64,000 bases of DNA. Origin: Thermostichus sp047461615. Its GTDB lineage: Bacteria; Cyanobacteriota; Cyanobacteriia; Thermostichales; Thermostichaceae. The notes beneath the pieces are model-generated. The model made no database searches and was not told the origin of the DNA. It saw nothing but the letters and a program-made list of their open reading frames with translations. This document shows positions 33,639-42,165 of this stretch, one piece after another (the first letter of the stretch is position 1; each line of letters begins with the position of its first letter). The DNA lies in the NCBI RefSeq assembly GCF_047461615.1, contig NZ_JANSHI010000001.1:124001-188000 (forward strand), written 5' to 3'. Position numbers and translations under genes: made by a program.

Positions 33639-34616
33639 TCAGGCTGGCGAACCCAGCGGAGAAGACCGAGATGCAGGCAAGGCTGAACGAGTTGCAGCCG
33701 CTCTCTGTAGGGCATCTTGCAAGATCCGGTCTACCAGCTCCGTAAACGTCCAGCCCAGAGCCGCCGCTGCCTCAGGACAGAGGGAGGTAGGAGTCATGCC
33801 AGGCAAGGTATTCACCTCCAGCACCCAGGGGTTCTCGTCGGCGTCCACCCGCAGATCCACCCGCGCCAAACCCTCGCACCCCAGCACCCGATAGGCCTCG
33901 AGGCCCACGGCCTCACAGCGGGCTAATCCTGACGAGCTGAGGGAACAGGGGATCAAGTGCCGCGAGCCGCCGGGGGCGTACTTGGCTTCGTAATCGTAGA
34001 AATCCCCTCGCGCCGGGATGATCTCAATGGCCGGCAGAACTTGGCCGGAGAGAATAGCAAGGGTAATCTCCTTGCCAGGAATGTAGCGCTCCAGGAAAAC
34101 CCGCGCTGAGATCGAGCGGGCCAACCCCAGCCCCTGGGCCAACGACTCCTCATCCTGCACAATGCTGATCCCCAGCGTCGAGCCACTGTTGCTGGGCTTT
34201 ACCACCAGCGGCGATCCCAAGCGCGCCGCACACTCAGCCCAGGAGAGCGGCTGTGCCTCATCCCAGACCAACCAGTCAGGGGTAGGGACCCCTTCGGCAC
34301 GAAAGATCTGCTTGGAGACCAGCTTGTCCATAGCTAGGGCGCTGGCCAGCGGCCCGGATCCCTGGTAGGGCAGGCCCAGCCAGTCCAGCATCCCCTGCAC
34401 CACACCATCCTCGCCACCCGGACCATGCAGGGCAATCCAGACGAAGTCGCAGCCAGATTGCCGTTCCTGCCAGAGACGCAGGGGCAAATCCTCCTCCGGG
34501 TCGATGAGCTTGACCCGATGACCCAAGTCCTCCAGAGCCCGCTTACAGGCTCTCCCTGTTACCCAGGAGATCTGCCGTTCTGCCGAACGGCCTCCCGCTA
34601 GTACAACAATGTTCAT
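33639..34616 (-). CDS. ddl: D-alanine-D-alanine ligase
   Basis: Makes D-Ala-D-Ala for peptidoglycan. The 325-aa ATP-grasp enzyme has VVLAGGRSAERQISWVTG at the N-terminus, ALHGPGGEDGVVQGML, the ATP-binding LVVKPSNSGSTLGISI, and the C-terminal metal site EVNTLPGMTPTS. Catalytic Ser/Glu/Arg regions are all visible. It lies 50 bases downstream of ftsZ on the same strand, so division and wall-synthesis genes are probably cotranscribed. The last residues (TRSALPASRSSPLGSPA) are low complexity. Confidence 0.95.
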   Translation of the reverse strand: MNIVVLAGGRSAERQISWVTGRACKRALEDLGHRVKLIDPEEDLPLRLWQERQSGCDFVWIALHGPGGEDGVVQGMLDWLGLPYQGSGPLASALAMDKLVSKQIFRAEGVPTPDWLVWDEAQPLSWAECAARLGSPLVVKPSNSGSTLGISIVQDEESLAQGLGLARSISARVFLERYIPGKEITLAILSGQVLPAIEIIPARGDFYDYEAKYAPGGSRHLIPCSLSSSGLARCEAVGLEAYRVLGCEGLARVDLRVDADENPWVLEVNTLPGMTPTSLCPEAAAALGWTFTELVDRILQDALQRAAATRSALPASRSSPLGSPA

Positions 34617-34665
34617 GACTCCTCCCCACCTCCAAAGCTTTCCCCAGCATTGCCCCCTCCCCTGG

Positions 34666-35943
34666 CTAGAGGGTGGGACGGCGGCGGCGTAAAAACTCGG
34701 GGATGTCCAACCCCCCAGAAGGCGGGGGCTCAGGCTCAGGGGGCTGCCGAGGGGGTGGCTCTGAGGAGGGCTTGCGCGTTCCCCCTAAGTTGGCGGTGGA
34801 GGTCTTCGCCGCGGGAGGGCTAGCAGCCGATCGCGAGCGGTCAAAACCTGTGGCAATAACGGTGATGCGCACCTCGCCTTGCATGCGCTCGTCTTGCACG
34901 GTGCCAAAGATAATGTTGGCTTCTGGATCTACAGCCTCGGCGATGATCTCCGCTGCTACCGTTACCTCGTGCAACGACAGATCCAGCCCGCCCGTGATGT
35001 TGAAGAGTACGCCCTTGGCCCCCTCGATGGAGGTTTCCAAAAGGGGAGAGGACACAGCAGTAATGGCGGCTTCGCGGGCACGGGACTTACCGGATCCCAT
35101 CCCAATGCCCATCAGGGCAGTCCCGGCGTCGGCCATGACGCTGCGCACATCGGCAAAATCCACGTTGATCATGCCGGGGATGAGAATGATGTCCGAGATA
35201 CCTTGCACTCCCTGGCGGAGGACATCATCGGCGACGCGAAAGGCTTCGTGCACGGGGGTTTGCTCAGAGATTACCGAGAGCAACTTGTCGTTGGGGATTA
35301 CAATCAAGGTATCCACTGCCTCCTGCAGGGCTTGGATCCCTTCTTCAGCTTGCTTGGCGCGCCGCTTGCCCTCAAAAGAAAAAGGCCGCGTCACCACTCC
35401 CACGGTCAGGGCGCCGCTAGCCTTGGCAATCTGGGCCACCACCGGCGCTCCCCCTGTTCCTGTGCCCCCTCCCATGCCAGCAGCAATGAAGACCAGATCT
35501 GCCCCTTTGAGAATGGCGGCAATTTCCTCGCTGGACTCCTCGGCCGCTTTTTGACCAATGGCCGGATTGCCGCCTGCCCCTAGTCCACGAGTTAGCTTTT
35601 GCCCGATTTGCAGACGGTTTACTGTTGGCGCTGAGGATTGGGCAAGCGCCTGGGCATCGGTGTTGATGCTCCAAAACTCGACGCCCTTGAGATTACTAGC
35701 TGCCATCCGGTTGACTGCGTTGCCACCTCCTCCCCCCACCCCCACGACCTTGATTTTTGCGGCATTGCTCAGCATGCTTTCCTCTGGATAACCTGCCGCC
35801 TTAGTCTGAGCCCCGTTCCCTTCAAAGTTGGCTGCCAGCCCTTCGCCCGTGGAGGGCTTGCTGGAGTAGGAGGAAGCTGAGTGGGCCTGCTCCAGACCCT
35901 GATCAGGACTAGGGGAGGAGGTATAAGACCAACTGGATGGCAT
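34666..35943 (-). CDS. ftsZ: Cell division protein FtsZ
   Basis: Tubulin-like GTPase forming the division ring. The 425-aa chain has an N-terminal extension of about 60 residues (Ser/Pro/Gln-rich, usual in cyanobacteria), then IKVVGVGGGGGNAVNRM, the nucleotide-binding GGGTGTGGAP tubulin signature and the T7 catalytic loop INVDFADVRSVM. A Pro-rich linker leads to GLDIPEFLRRRRPTL, the conserved C-terminal peptide that binds FtsA/ZipN-type partners. ddl follows it. Upstream is the assembly gap region, so ftsQ, which commonly precedes ftsZ in cyanobacteria, is not seen. Confidence 0.97.
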   Translation of the reverse strand: MPSSWSYTSSPSPDQGLEQAHSASSYSSKPSTGEGLAANFEGNGAQTKAAGYPEESMLSNAAKIKVVGVGGGGGNAVNRMAASNLKGVEFWSINTDAQALAQSSAPTVNRLQIGQKLTRGLGAGGNPAIGQKAAEESSEEIAAILKGADLVFIAAGMGGGTGTGGAPVVAQIAKASGALTVGVVTRPFSFEGKRRAKQAEEGIQALQEAVDTLIVIPNDKLLSVISEQTPVHEAFRVADDVLRQGVQGISDIILIPGMINVDFADVRSVMADAGTALMGIGMGSGKSRAREAAITAVSSPLLETSIEGAKGVLFNITGGLDLSLHEVTVAAEIIAEAVDPEANIIFGTVQDERMQGEVRITVIATGFDRSRSAASPPAAKTSTANLGGTRKPSSEPPPRQPPEPEPPPSGGLDIPEFLRRRRPTL

Positions 35944-35967
35944 ATCAGCCCTCAGGATATCTTTATT

Positions 35968-36005
35968 ATCCTAGCCAATGCTAAACATCCTAGCCGATCC
36001 TAAGG
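35968..36005 (-). promoter_or_regulatory. Short direct repeats upstream of ftsZ
   Basis: ATCCTAGCC occurs at 35968-35976 and again at 35987-35995, 19 bases apart, and a partial third (ATCCTAAGG) at 35997-36005. They lie 25-60 bases before the ftsZ start, on its promoter side. This spacing fits a two-site operator on one face of the helix, but no regulator is known and a -35/-10 pair was not clear. Confidence 0.35.
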
Positions 36006-36117
36006 CAACTCCCCTTCTTTGCCAATGTTAAAAACGTTTTTTGCCAGGTAACAGCTTCCAAAAGGCCTCACTGGGATAGTCTAGGCTCTTTTATGTTCGC
36101 TACTTTACTTACGCATC
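36006..36117. other. Intergenic stretch between ftsZ and the assembly gap
   Basis: Contains no gene. AT-rich compared with its surroundings (AAAAACGTTTTTTGCC near 36030), which fits a promoter or origin-proximal spacer, but nothing specific was recognised. The 36000-36415 stretch as a whole is non-coding; open frames that span the N run are artefacts. Confidence 0.4.
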
Positions 36118-36194
36118 CCCCCTTGAAGTTGAGCTTTCTAGGAATGCTAACTTGCCTACGAACCCATATGCTCTACAGTACATAGAGCTGAAGG
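36118..36194. repeat. 77-bp sequence identical to the other side of the gap (copy 1)
   Basis: Bases 36118-36194 equal 36295-36371 base for base, and these are respectively the last 77 bases before and the first 77 after the N run. The 77-mer starts CCCCCTTGAAG and ends CTGAAGG, with a weak inverted match at its ends. The exact boundary match suggests an assembler overlap rather than a genomic repeat. Confidence 0.95.
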
Positions 36195-36294
36195 NNNNNN
36201 NNNNNNNNNNNNNNNNNNNNNNNNNNNNNNNNNNNNNNNNNNNNNNNNNNNNNNNNNNNNNNNNNNNNNNNNNNNNNNNNNNNNNNNNNNNNNN
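36195..36294. other. Assembly gap (100 N)
   Basis: Exactly 100 undetermined bases, the conventional placeholder for a gap of unknown size. No sequence information is present. Confidence 1.
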
Positions 36295-36371
36295 CCCCCT
36301 TGAAGTTGAGCTTTCTAGGAATGCTAACTTGCCTACGAACCCATATGCTCTACAGTACATAGAGCTGAAGG
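36295..36371. repeat. 77-bp sequence identical to the other side of the gap (copy 2)
   Basis: Second copy of the 77-mer at 36118-36194. It begins at the first called base after the gap. If the contigs were merged on it, the N run would disappear and the ftsZ-wecB spacer would shorten by 177 bases. Confidence 0.95.
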
Positions 36372-36415
36372 GGATAGACCGTTGCCCTTAAAACAGGCTG
36401 GTATCTTCCTGTAAG

Positions 36416-37552
36416 CTAATCTCTGCTTAGAATACTAGCTCTTGAGGTGAACTGACTCTCGATGAGGCGGCAAATTTGCTGGGCGGCTGTGCCGTCACCG
36501 AAGGGGTTTTTGGCTTGTGCCATGCGGGCGTAGGCTTGAGGGTCGGTAAGCAACTCCCGAGCCGCCTCCAGGATTTTTTCGGGGTGGGTGCCGACCAGGC
36601 GGGCGGTGCCAGCAGCAATCGCCTCGGGGCGTTCAGTGGTTTGCCGCAGCACCAGCACCGGCTTGCCCAGGGCAGGGGCCTCTTCTTGAATGCCACCCGA
36701 ATCAGTGAGAATGAAAGTACAGCGCTGCATGGCGCTTACCCAGCAGGGATAGTCCAAGGGATCAGTGAGAAAGACCCGCTCCTGGGATCCCAAAAGCGCT
36801 TGCAGGGGCTCCCGCACGACTGGGTTGGGGTGGAGAGGTAAAAGAATAGCCGTATCAGGGAACTCAGCCAAAAGTCGCAGGAGAGCCTTGGCAATGGCTT
36901 GAAGGGGATCCCCCCAGTTTTCCCGCCGGTGTATGGTAACCAGCAAAACGCGATAGCGCTCCCAGTCTAGGCCGGGGATAGGACAAGGGATCCCAAGGGA
37001 AGCCACCTGCTGTAGGGCATCGATGACGGTGTTGCCCGTGCAGTAGATGGATCCCACCACGTGGCTGCGCTTGAGGTTTTCCACGGCCTGCGGCGTGGGG
37101 GCAAAGTGGAGGGTAGCCAACTGGGAGATGAGGCGGCGGTTGGCCTCCTCGGGAAAAGGGTGGTAAAGATCGTCGGTGCGCAGGCCGGCTTCCACATGCC
37201 CCACGGGAATGCGTTGGTAAAAAGCAGCCAGGGCGGCAGCAAAGGCTGTGGTGGTGTCACCCTGAACCAAAACCAGTTGGGGCTGTTTCCCCTGCAAGTA
37301 GGGTTCTAGGCCGCGCAGGGTGGCTTCGGTAATATCAGCTAGACTTTGGCGAGGCCGCATGATCCCCAAGTCCCAGTCCGCCTGGAGGCCAAAAAGCCGC
37401 ATCACCTGATCCACCATCTCTCGGTGTTGCCCCGTCAGGACGACCTCGGTGCGCAGGTAGGGACTGGCCCGCAGGGCCTGGATCACTGGAGCCAGCTTAA
37501 TGGCCTCGGGCCGCGTACCCAAGATTACAGAAACCAGAGGAGGGGAAGCCAT
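36416..37552 (-). CDS. wecB: UDP-N-acetylglucosamine 2-epimerase (non-hydrolysing)
   Basis: Converts UDP-GlcNAc to UDP-ManNAc for surface polysaccharides. The 378-aa GT-B-fold enzyme shows VILGTRPEAIKLAPVIQAL, VVLTGQHREMVDQV, VQGDTTTAFAAALAAFYQRIPVGHVEAGLRT, TIHRRENWG and ILTDSGGIQEEAPALGKPVLVLR, all family hallmarks. Length is normal. It stands alone, with 310 bases of non-coding DNA upstream and the gap region downstream. Confidence 0.95.
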   Translation of the reverse strand: MASPPLVSVILGTRPEAIKLAPVIQALRASPYLRTEVVLTGQHREMVDQVMRLFGLQADWDLGIMRPRQSLADITEATLRGLEPYLQGKQPQLVLVQGDTTTAFAAALAAFYQRIPVGHVEAGLRTDDLYHPFPEEANRRLISQLATLHFAPTPQAVENLKRSHVVGSIYCTGNTVIDALQQVASLGIPCPIPGLDWERYRVLLVTIHRRENWGDPLQAIAKALLRLLAEFPDTAILLPLHPNPVVREPLQALLGSQERVFLTDPLDYPCWVSAMQRCTFILTDSGGIQEEAPALGKPVLVLRQTTERPEAIAAGTARLVGTHPEKILEAARELLTDPQAYARMAQAKNPFGDGTAAQQICRLIESQFTSRASILSRD

Positions 37553-37862
37553 GGGATCAAGGGCAATGGACTAATCTGCTCCGGAGGGCCTTTGGTCGGC
37601 AGGGTTCTCAACAGAGACTATAGCCGCCCTTGTCGTGAAGACCTGCCCCACTTTAGCTCTGTCAACAGGCAACCTGGTGGCAGCTCCACCTCCACCCGCC
37701 CACTAGAACAGATGAAGAGGGATCCTGCAGCCCCCGAAGTCGAAGCGGAGGAACAAGAATCCCTCTCTTTAGGTTAGGTTTTAACGATCTTCTTTCAGCT
37801 TTTATCGCACAAAATGATAGTAGAAATGTTGGCTGTGGGAGAAGGCAAAGCTACTGCTAGGC
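37553..37862. other. Non-coding stretch upstream of wecB
   Basis: About 310 bases without a supported gene. Open frames here lack start signals and family features. The segment from about 37770 is AT-rich (TTAGGTTAGGTTTTAACGATC), in contrast to the GC-rich rest, and may hold a promoter or a terminator for neighbours; no consensus pair was found. Confidence 0.4.
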
Positions 37863-38057
37863 TTAAATCCACTCCATTTCGTCACAGATGAGAGTAAACA
37901 CCGTTGCGCAAGTGGCCACCAGCAGCGAGAAGAGAAGGGGCTTGCCGTGAGCTATGCAAACCCCAGCAGCCAAGGAGGCGCCAACAGCAGCAGAAAAAGT
38001 GCGGCCTGCCCAATTACCCTTGGAGGGTTTGTCAAAGGGGTTAAACTTGTTAGACAT
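37863..38057 (-). CDS. Small membrane protein, unknown
   Basis: A 64-aa protein with a polar, basic N-terminus (SNKFNPFDKPSKGNWAGRT) and two hydrophobic segments (FSAAVGASLAAGVCIAHG and PLLFSLLVATCATVFTLI), ending CDEMEWI. I do not recognise the family. The start has no strong ribosome-binding site, but the hydrophobicity pattern and absence of a competing frame favour it being real. It lies between wecB and the pseudogene. Confidence 0.5.
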   Translation of the reverse strand: MSNKFNPFDKPSKGNWAGRTFSAAVGASLAAGVCIAHGKPLLFSLLVATCATVFTLICDEMEWI

Positions 38058-38162
38058 TTCAACCCAAGAGAAGGTAAAGAGTGTTTCCCAGAGTCTGTTT
38101 CAGGCTACCATCCTCAGAGGCTATTTCGGCATGATTCAGAGCTGTTCTCAATATTTCTTCGC

Positions 38163-38480
38163 CTAGGCTTCAATCTTTCGTAAAATTGCACTCAGGCGCT
38201 CGTAACCCCCCCGCCGCAGCCAGCTCAACTGCCGCCCTGCCTGCACTAAAGGGCTGGCGGATGACAGCAGCCACTAGCTCGTTGCTGGGAATGCTGTGGA
38301 TGTGCAGCAGGGGGCGCAGAAAAACTCCCGCACCTGGCCCTCGGAGCAGGAATAGGGGCGGGCGCGGCGGCAGATACTGAAAAAGCCGGCGATGGCGGCG
38401 CGGAAGTCGCTAAAACTTGGGGCTGCTGCTCCCGCTTCCCCCAGAGGGAAGGGGGGTGGGGAGATGGTTCGGGATCGCAT
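38163..38480 (-). pseudogene. Frameshifted C-terminal gene fragment
   Basis: Coding-like peptide is spread over three frames. From the 5' side: FSDFRAAIAGFFSICRR, then VREFFCAP; a one-base shift at a C5 tract gives LLHIHSIPSNELVAAVIRQP; a further shift at a C7 tract (near 38206-38213) yields AAGGYERLSAILRKIEA and a stop at 38163-38165. The restored C-terminus reads as a real protein end, but no start or upstream part exists before 38480. I cannot name the family. Both shifts fall in homopolymers, so one could be a sequencing error. Confidence 0.5.
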
Positions 38481-38526
38481 CCTGCCGCCACTAGGGAGCT
38501 TCTCCTAGGGTGGGCCGAGCCAGAGT

Positions 38527-39942
38527 TTACGCTAGCTCTGGTTGCTGGTGGCGGGCATGGGCTCGTTGCAGGGCCTGTCGCACTGCGGCAAAGCCAGTTC
38601 CGCCGGGGCTAAGCCGCGCAGCCACAACCCGACGGGGATCGATGGCCGTGAAGATATCCTCCTCAAAGGCCGGGTGAAAGCTTTTCCAGCGCTCCAGGGG
38701 CAAATCCTTTAACAGGATCCCTTCCGCAAGACAGGTGCGCACAATCCGCCCCACCAAGTCGTGAGCAGTGCGAAAAGGGACTCCTTTGCGCACCAGGTAG
38801 TCGGCTACATCGGTGGCATTGGAAAAGTCTGCCTGCACCGCGGCCTCCAGGCGCTGGGTTTGGAACTGGATCCCTTCTCGCAGGAGGATCCGCATCGCCT
38901 CTAGGCAGGCTTTGACAGTATCGACAGTATCAAAAAGCCCCTCCTTGTCCTCCTGCAAGTCTTTGTTGTAGGCCAGGGGCAGCCCTTTGAGGGTAACCAG
39001 GAGGGCTTGCAGATGCCCAAACACCCGCCCGGCTTTGCCCCGCACCAGTTCTGCCACGTCGGGGTTTTTCTTCTGGGGCATAAGGCTAGAGCCGGTAGCA
39101 CAGGTATCAGTGAGGGTGACAAAGCCAAACTCCTGCGAGGCCCAGAGGACGATCTCTTCCGAGAGGCGGCTAAGGTGAACCATGATCAAGCTGGCGGCGG
39201 CGTGGAACTCTACGAGGAAGTCGCGGTCGCTCACTGCATCCAGGCTGTTGGCACTGATGCGCTCAAACCCCAGCAGATGAGCAACAAACTGCCGGTCGAT
39301 GGGCAGGGAAGTGCCGGCTAGCGCCCCAGATCCCAGGGGACAGACGTTGACCTCCTCCCGCACTCGCCCCAGCCTTTGCCAGTCCCGCCAGAACATCTCT
39401 TCGTAGGCCAAAAGGTGATGGGCTAGGCTAACGGGCTGGGCCCGCTGCAGGTGAGTGTAGCCGGGCAGGATTGTCTCCACGTGCTGGCTAGCCAACTCCA
39501 GCAAAACCCCTCGCAGCTCCCAGAGAGAATGGCGGATGACGTCAATTTGATCCCGCAGGTAAAGGCGCAAGTCGGTGGCCACTTGGTCGTTGCGGGAGCG
39601 GCCGGTGTGCAGCTTTTTCCCCACCTCCCCTACCAACGCTACCAGCCGGCGCTCGACGGCGTAGTGGACATCTTCAGCCTCTGGGTCAGGCTGAAAACTC
39701 CCCTCGGCTGCCTCTTTCTGGATCTGCTCCAGCCCTTGCCGGATTTGCTCCGCCTCTTCCCGGCTCAGGATGCCGCATGCCCCCAGCATCTGCACGTGGG
39801 CCAGGGATCCGGCCACATCGTAGGGCAAAAGGCGAATGTCAAAGCTTATGCTGGCGTTGAAGCGGGCAATTTGGGGGTGTAGGGATCCCTCGAAGCGGCT
39901 GCTCCAGGGACGGGGGGTGGAAGGTGAGGTTGGCTCAGGCAT
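38527..39942 (-). CDS. argH: Argininosuccinate lyase
   Basis: Final step of arginine synthesis, releasing fumarate. The 471-aa fumarase-superfamily enzyme has WSSRFEGSLHPQIARFNAS at the start, HTGRSRNDQVATDLRLY (substrate-binding), and the superfamily signature GSSLMPQKKNPDVAEL. The C-terminal ~20 residues (HARHQQPELA) are variable. ATG 39942 was chosen; the open frame continues upstream into unrelated sequence. It is monocistronic by spacing. Confidence 0.96.
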   Translation of the reverse strand: MPEPTSPSTPRPWSSRFEGSLHPQIARFNASISFDIRLLPYDVAGSLAHVQMLGACGILSREEAEQIRQGLEQIQKEAAEGSFQPDPEAEDVHYAVERRLVALVGEVGKKLHTGRSRNDQVATDLRLYLRDQIDVIRHSLWELRGVLLELASQHVETILPGYTHLQRAQPVSLAHHLLAYEEMFWRDWQRLGRVREEVNVCPLGSGALAGTSLPIDRQFVAHLLGFERISANSLDAVSDRDFLVEFHAAASLIMVHLSRLSEEIVLWASQEFGFVTLTDTCATGSSLMPQKKNPDVAELVRGKAGRVFGHLQALLVTLKGLPLAYNKDLQEDKEGLFDTVDTVKACLEAMRILLREGIQFQTQRLEAAVQADFSNATDVADYLVRKGVPFRTAHDLVGRIVRTCLAEGILLKDLPLERWKSFHPAFEEDIFTAIDPRRVVAARLSPGGTGFAAVRQALQRAHARHQQPELA

Positions 39943-40019
39943 AGGAACCAGATGACTGCCGTGGAAACAAAAGCCTGCCTTGCAACGGCTAGAAGACCCC
40001 TGCCAAAGCCCACCTAGCC

Positions 40020-40223
40020 TTAGTGGGAGCTGGTGATGCTCTTGAGCATGTAGCCCGCCACCAGCCCTATCAGAAGCGCCCAAATTTGGCCTGATTCCAC
40101 AAAGTTGTTCCAACCTTTTCGGATATCGCCCAGCACATCTTGGCGGAACACCTGGGCAACGATGGCCTTTGTCTGCAAGGCGGGCGGAGCTGGCAGGTAA
40201 GAGGAAGTGAAGTTCATGCCCAT
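40020..40223 (-). CDS. Small one-helix membrane protein, unknown
   Basis: A 67-aa protein. Residues 1-45 are soluble (APPALQTKAIVAQVFRQDVLGDIRKGWNNFVE) and the C-terminus is one membrane helix (IWALLIGLVAGYMLKSITSSH). The start MGMNFTSSYL is preceded by a purine-rich region (GGAGGTATGG). It lies just upstream of argH on the same strand. I do not recognise a named family; the shape is like other small cyanobacterial thylakoid-associated proteins. Confidence 0.55.
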   Translation of the reverse strand: MGMNFTSSYLPAPPALQTKAIVAQVFRQDVLGDIRKGWNNFVESGQIWALLIGLVAGYMLKSITSSH

Positions 40224-40374
40224 ACCTCCGGTAAAGCTCAAGTAAAGACGGACAAATTCCCCTAGGTAGAGAGTACTGTAAACTCTGCACATCACACTAG
40301 GGCAGGTGAGGTTCCGTCCCACTAGCGCAAACGGTAGCCCTACCCTTGGCCATCCAACTACAGACCTTCTGGAG

Positions 40375-42033
40375 CTAGGCGGCCTCAGGCTCCGGCAACA
40401 CCTTCAGCACCACCAGGGTGGTATCGTCCACGGGCATAGGTCGCAGGGAAATTTCCTCCCGGAACAGGAGCTCTAGCTCCACCGCTGGCTCTGGGACAAC
40501 AAAGTGGACTCCCTGGCGGCCTCGGAAAGCATCCATCTGCGCAAAGAGACTTTCCAGGATCTCCTCTGGCGACTCGTAGCAGCTGGCAGCCCGCTGGATA
40601 GCATCCATTAGACCGGCAGTCTCCAGCCGCTCCCCGCGGGTATTGGCAACCTCAATATAGCCATCGGTGTAGTAGACTACAACATCTCCTGGCTGCAGTT
40701 GCACACAGCTTTCTGAGTATTGGCTGTGCTCCTCCAAGCCAATCAGCGCCCCTTCTGTATCCAAAGGCTGAATCTCACGGGTGCGGGCCTGCCACCAGAG
40801 GGGAGGGTTGTGGGCGGCGTTGCCAAAGCACAGGCGACGGGAGCAGGGATCGTACTCCGAGTAAAACAGGCTGATAAAGCGACTGGAGTTTTTGAGATCG
40901 CTGTACATGGCCCGATTGAGATGTTGGAGAACGCGGGCCGGCGAGTGGCCGTTAAGAGCTTCTGCCCGCACCATGGCGCGGGTCATGCTCATTAGCAGCC
41001 CGGCAGGTACACCTTTGCCCATGACATCCCCAATGACAATCGCTAGGCGAGAGTCTGCGGAGGGCTCAGGCGGTTCCGCCCGGTTGCTGGCCGGCTCTGC
41101 AGAGGCAGGCCCCCTCGGGATCTTGATGAAATCGTAGTAGTCGCCCCCCACTTTGCTGGCTACGCGGCAGCGGGCTGCCAGTCGAATGCCCCGAACTTGG
41201 GGGTATTGGCGGGGCAACAGTTGGGTCTGGATGTAGGAGCCGATCTCCATTTCTTTTTCCAGGGCCATTCTGCGGCGCAAGGCTGTCCGCAGGCGCTCAT
41301 TCTCGATGGCTACACCCGCTTGGTCAGCCACTAGGCGCAAAAGTTGCTGGCGAGGCTCGGTCCAGTGGTAGTTGGGCTGGCGGCTGAAGACGTACAAGCG
41401 ACCCTGGACAGAGTTACGGATCAACAGCGGCGTGCCAAATAGGCGCCCATCCGGCCCCAGGCTCTGGCGCAGACGCTCGTCCAGAAGATGTTCAAGAGCT
41501 GGGATCTTCACCGCCAGGGATCCCTCTAGTTTGAGAAGAGGCTCCTGAGCAGATAGGGCTTGGGCAATCTGCTCCATCTCGGCGCGAATCTGCTCGCGGC
41601 GCTCGAGATCGAAACAGTGCAGTTGATCTAGCTGAATAGTGCCGTTGGGGTTAAACAACACCAGCGCTCCCCCCTCAGCCCCAGTGAGTTGGCTGGCCAC
41701 AAAAGCCGTGAACTCCAGGATCTGGTTGAGGTTATTGAAGGAGCGCAGGGCAAAAGCCAATCCTCCCAACAAGTACAGCATCGACTGCTGGTCTGCCCCC
41801 ACTTCAGCTTTGTTGGCCCGGCTGGGCAAGAGGGCTGGCGGCTCCTTCTCCTTGGCAGTACCAAGCCTAGAGCGGGGATCCTCCTGCCCTGAGCTGGGAG
41901 TGCTCGGGTCGGTTGTGGACGGCAGCGAGGCAGGCAGAACTTTGGGAGGAAGCAAGGAGTCCGACCAGGACAAACCTGCTCGCCCGGCGGGCGGCTGGGC
42001 CGGTAAAGCTTTTTGCGGGCTGTGCTCCTCCAT
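40375..42033 (-). CDS. GAF-containing PP2C/SpoIIE-type protein phosphatase (RsbU-like)
   Basis: A 552-aa signalling phosphatase. The N-terminal ~90 residues are Ser/Pro-rich. A GAF-like sensor spans ~95-245 (LNQILEFTAFVASQLTGAEGGALVLF, GQLYVFSRQ-type segment, ADQAGVAIENERLRTALRRR). The SpoIIE phosphatase domain (~270-545) has metal-binding aspartates in GGDYYDFIKI and VIGDVMGKGVPAGLLMS, and VVVYYTDGYIEV near the end. Such enzymes dephosphorylate anti-anti-sigma factors. No kinase or STAS partner is adjacent. Confidence 0.9.
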   Translation of the reverse strand: MEEHSPQKALPAQPPAGRAGLSWSDSLLPPKVLPASLPSTTDPSTPSSGQEDPRSRLGTAKEKEPPALLPSRANKAEVGADQQSMLYLLGGLAFALRSFNNLNQILEFTAFVASQLTGAEGGALVLFNPNGTIQLDQLHCFDLERREQIRAEMEQIAQALSAQEPLLKLEGSLAVKIPALEHLLDERLRQSLGPDGRLFGTPLLIRNSVQGRLYVFSRQPNYHWTEPRQQLLRLVADQAGVAIENERLRTALRRRMALEKEMEIGSYIQTQLLPRQYPQVRGIRLAARCRVASKVGGDYYDFIKIPRGPASAEPASNRAEPPEPSADSRLAIVIGDVMGKGVPAGLLMSMTRAMVRAEALNGHSPARVLQHLNRAMYSDLKNSSRFISLFYSEYDPCSRRLCFGNAAHNPPLWWQARTREIQPLDTEGALIGLEEHSQYSESCVQLQPGDVVVYYTDGYIEVANTRGERLETAGLMDAIQRAASCYESPEEILESLFAQMDAFRGRQGVHFVVPEPAVELELLFREEISLRPMPVDDTTLVVLKVLPEPEAA

Positions 42034-42165
42034 GGGGAAGGTAGAGCCAATCCCTCAGAAACATAACGATGCAGTCTAGCAAAGATAGCACAGGCTCTAC
42101 CCCGTCTTCTCCCAAGAGCTCTGCTTGAGTTAATGTTGTCGAGATGTTGTCGAGGTCATTGGCGG

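Noticed and set aside
36118..36371. Direct repeats as a CRISPR or insertion-sequence signal
   Set aside because: Only two copies exist, each abuts the N run, and the length equals a common assembler k-mer; no spacers or cas genes are present.
36109..36391. Open frames crossing the N gap
   Set aside because: They read through undetermined bases and duplicate the same 77-mer on each side, so they are artefacts of the gap.
39943..40290. N-terminal extension of argH
   Set aside because: The extra residues overlap the small membrane-protein gene and precede the family's normal start.
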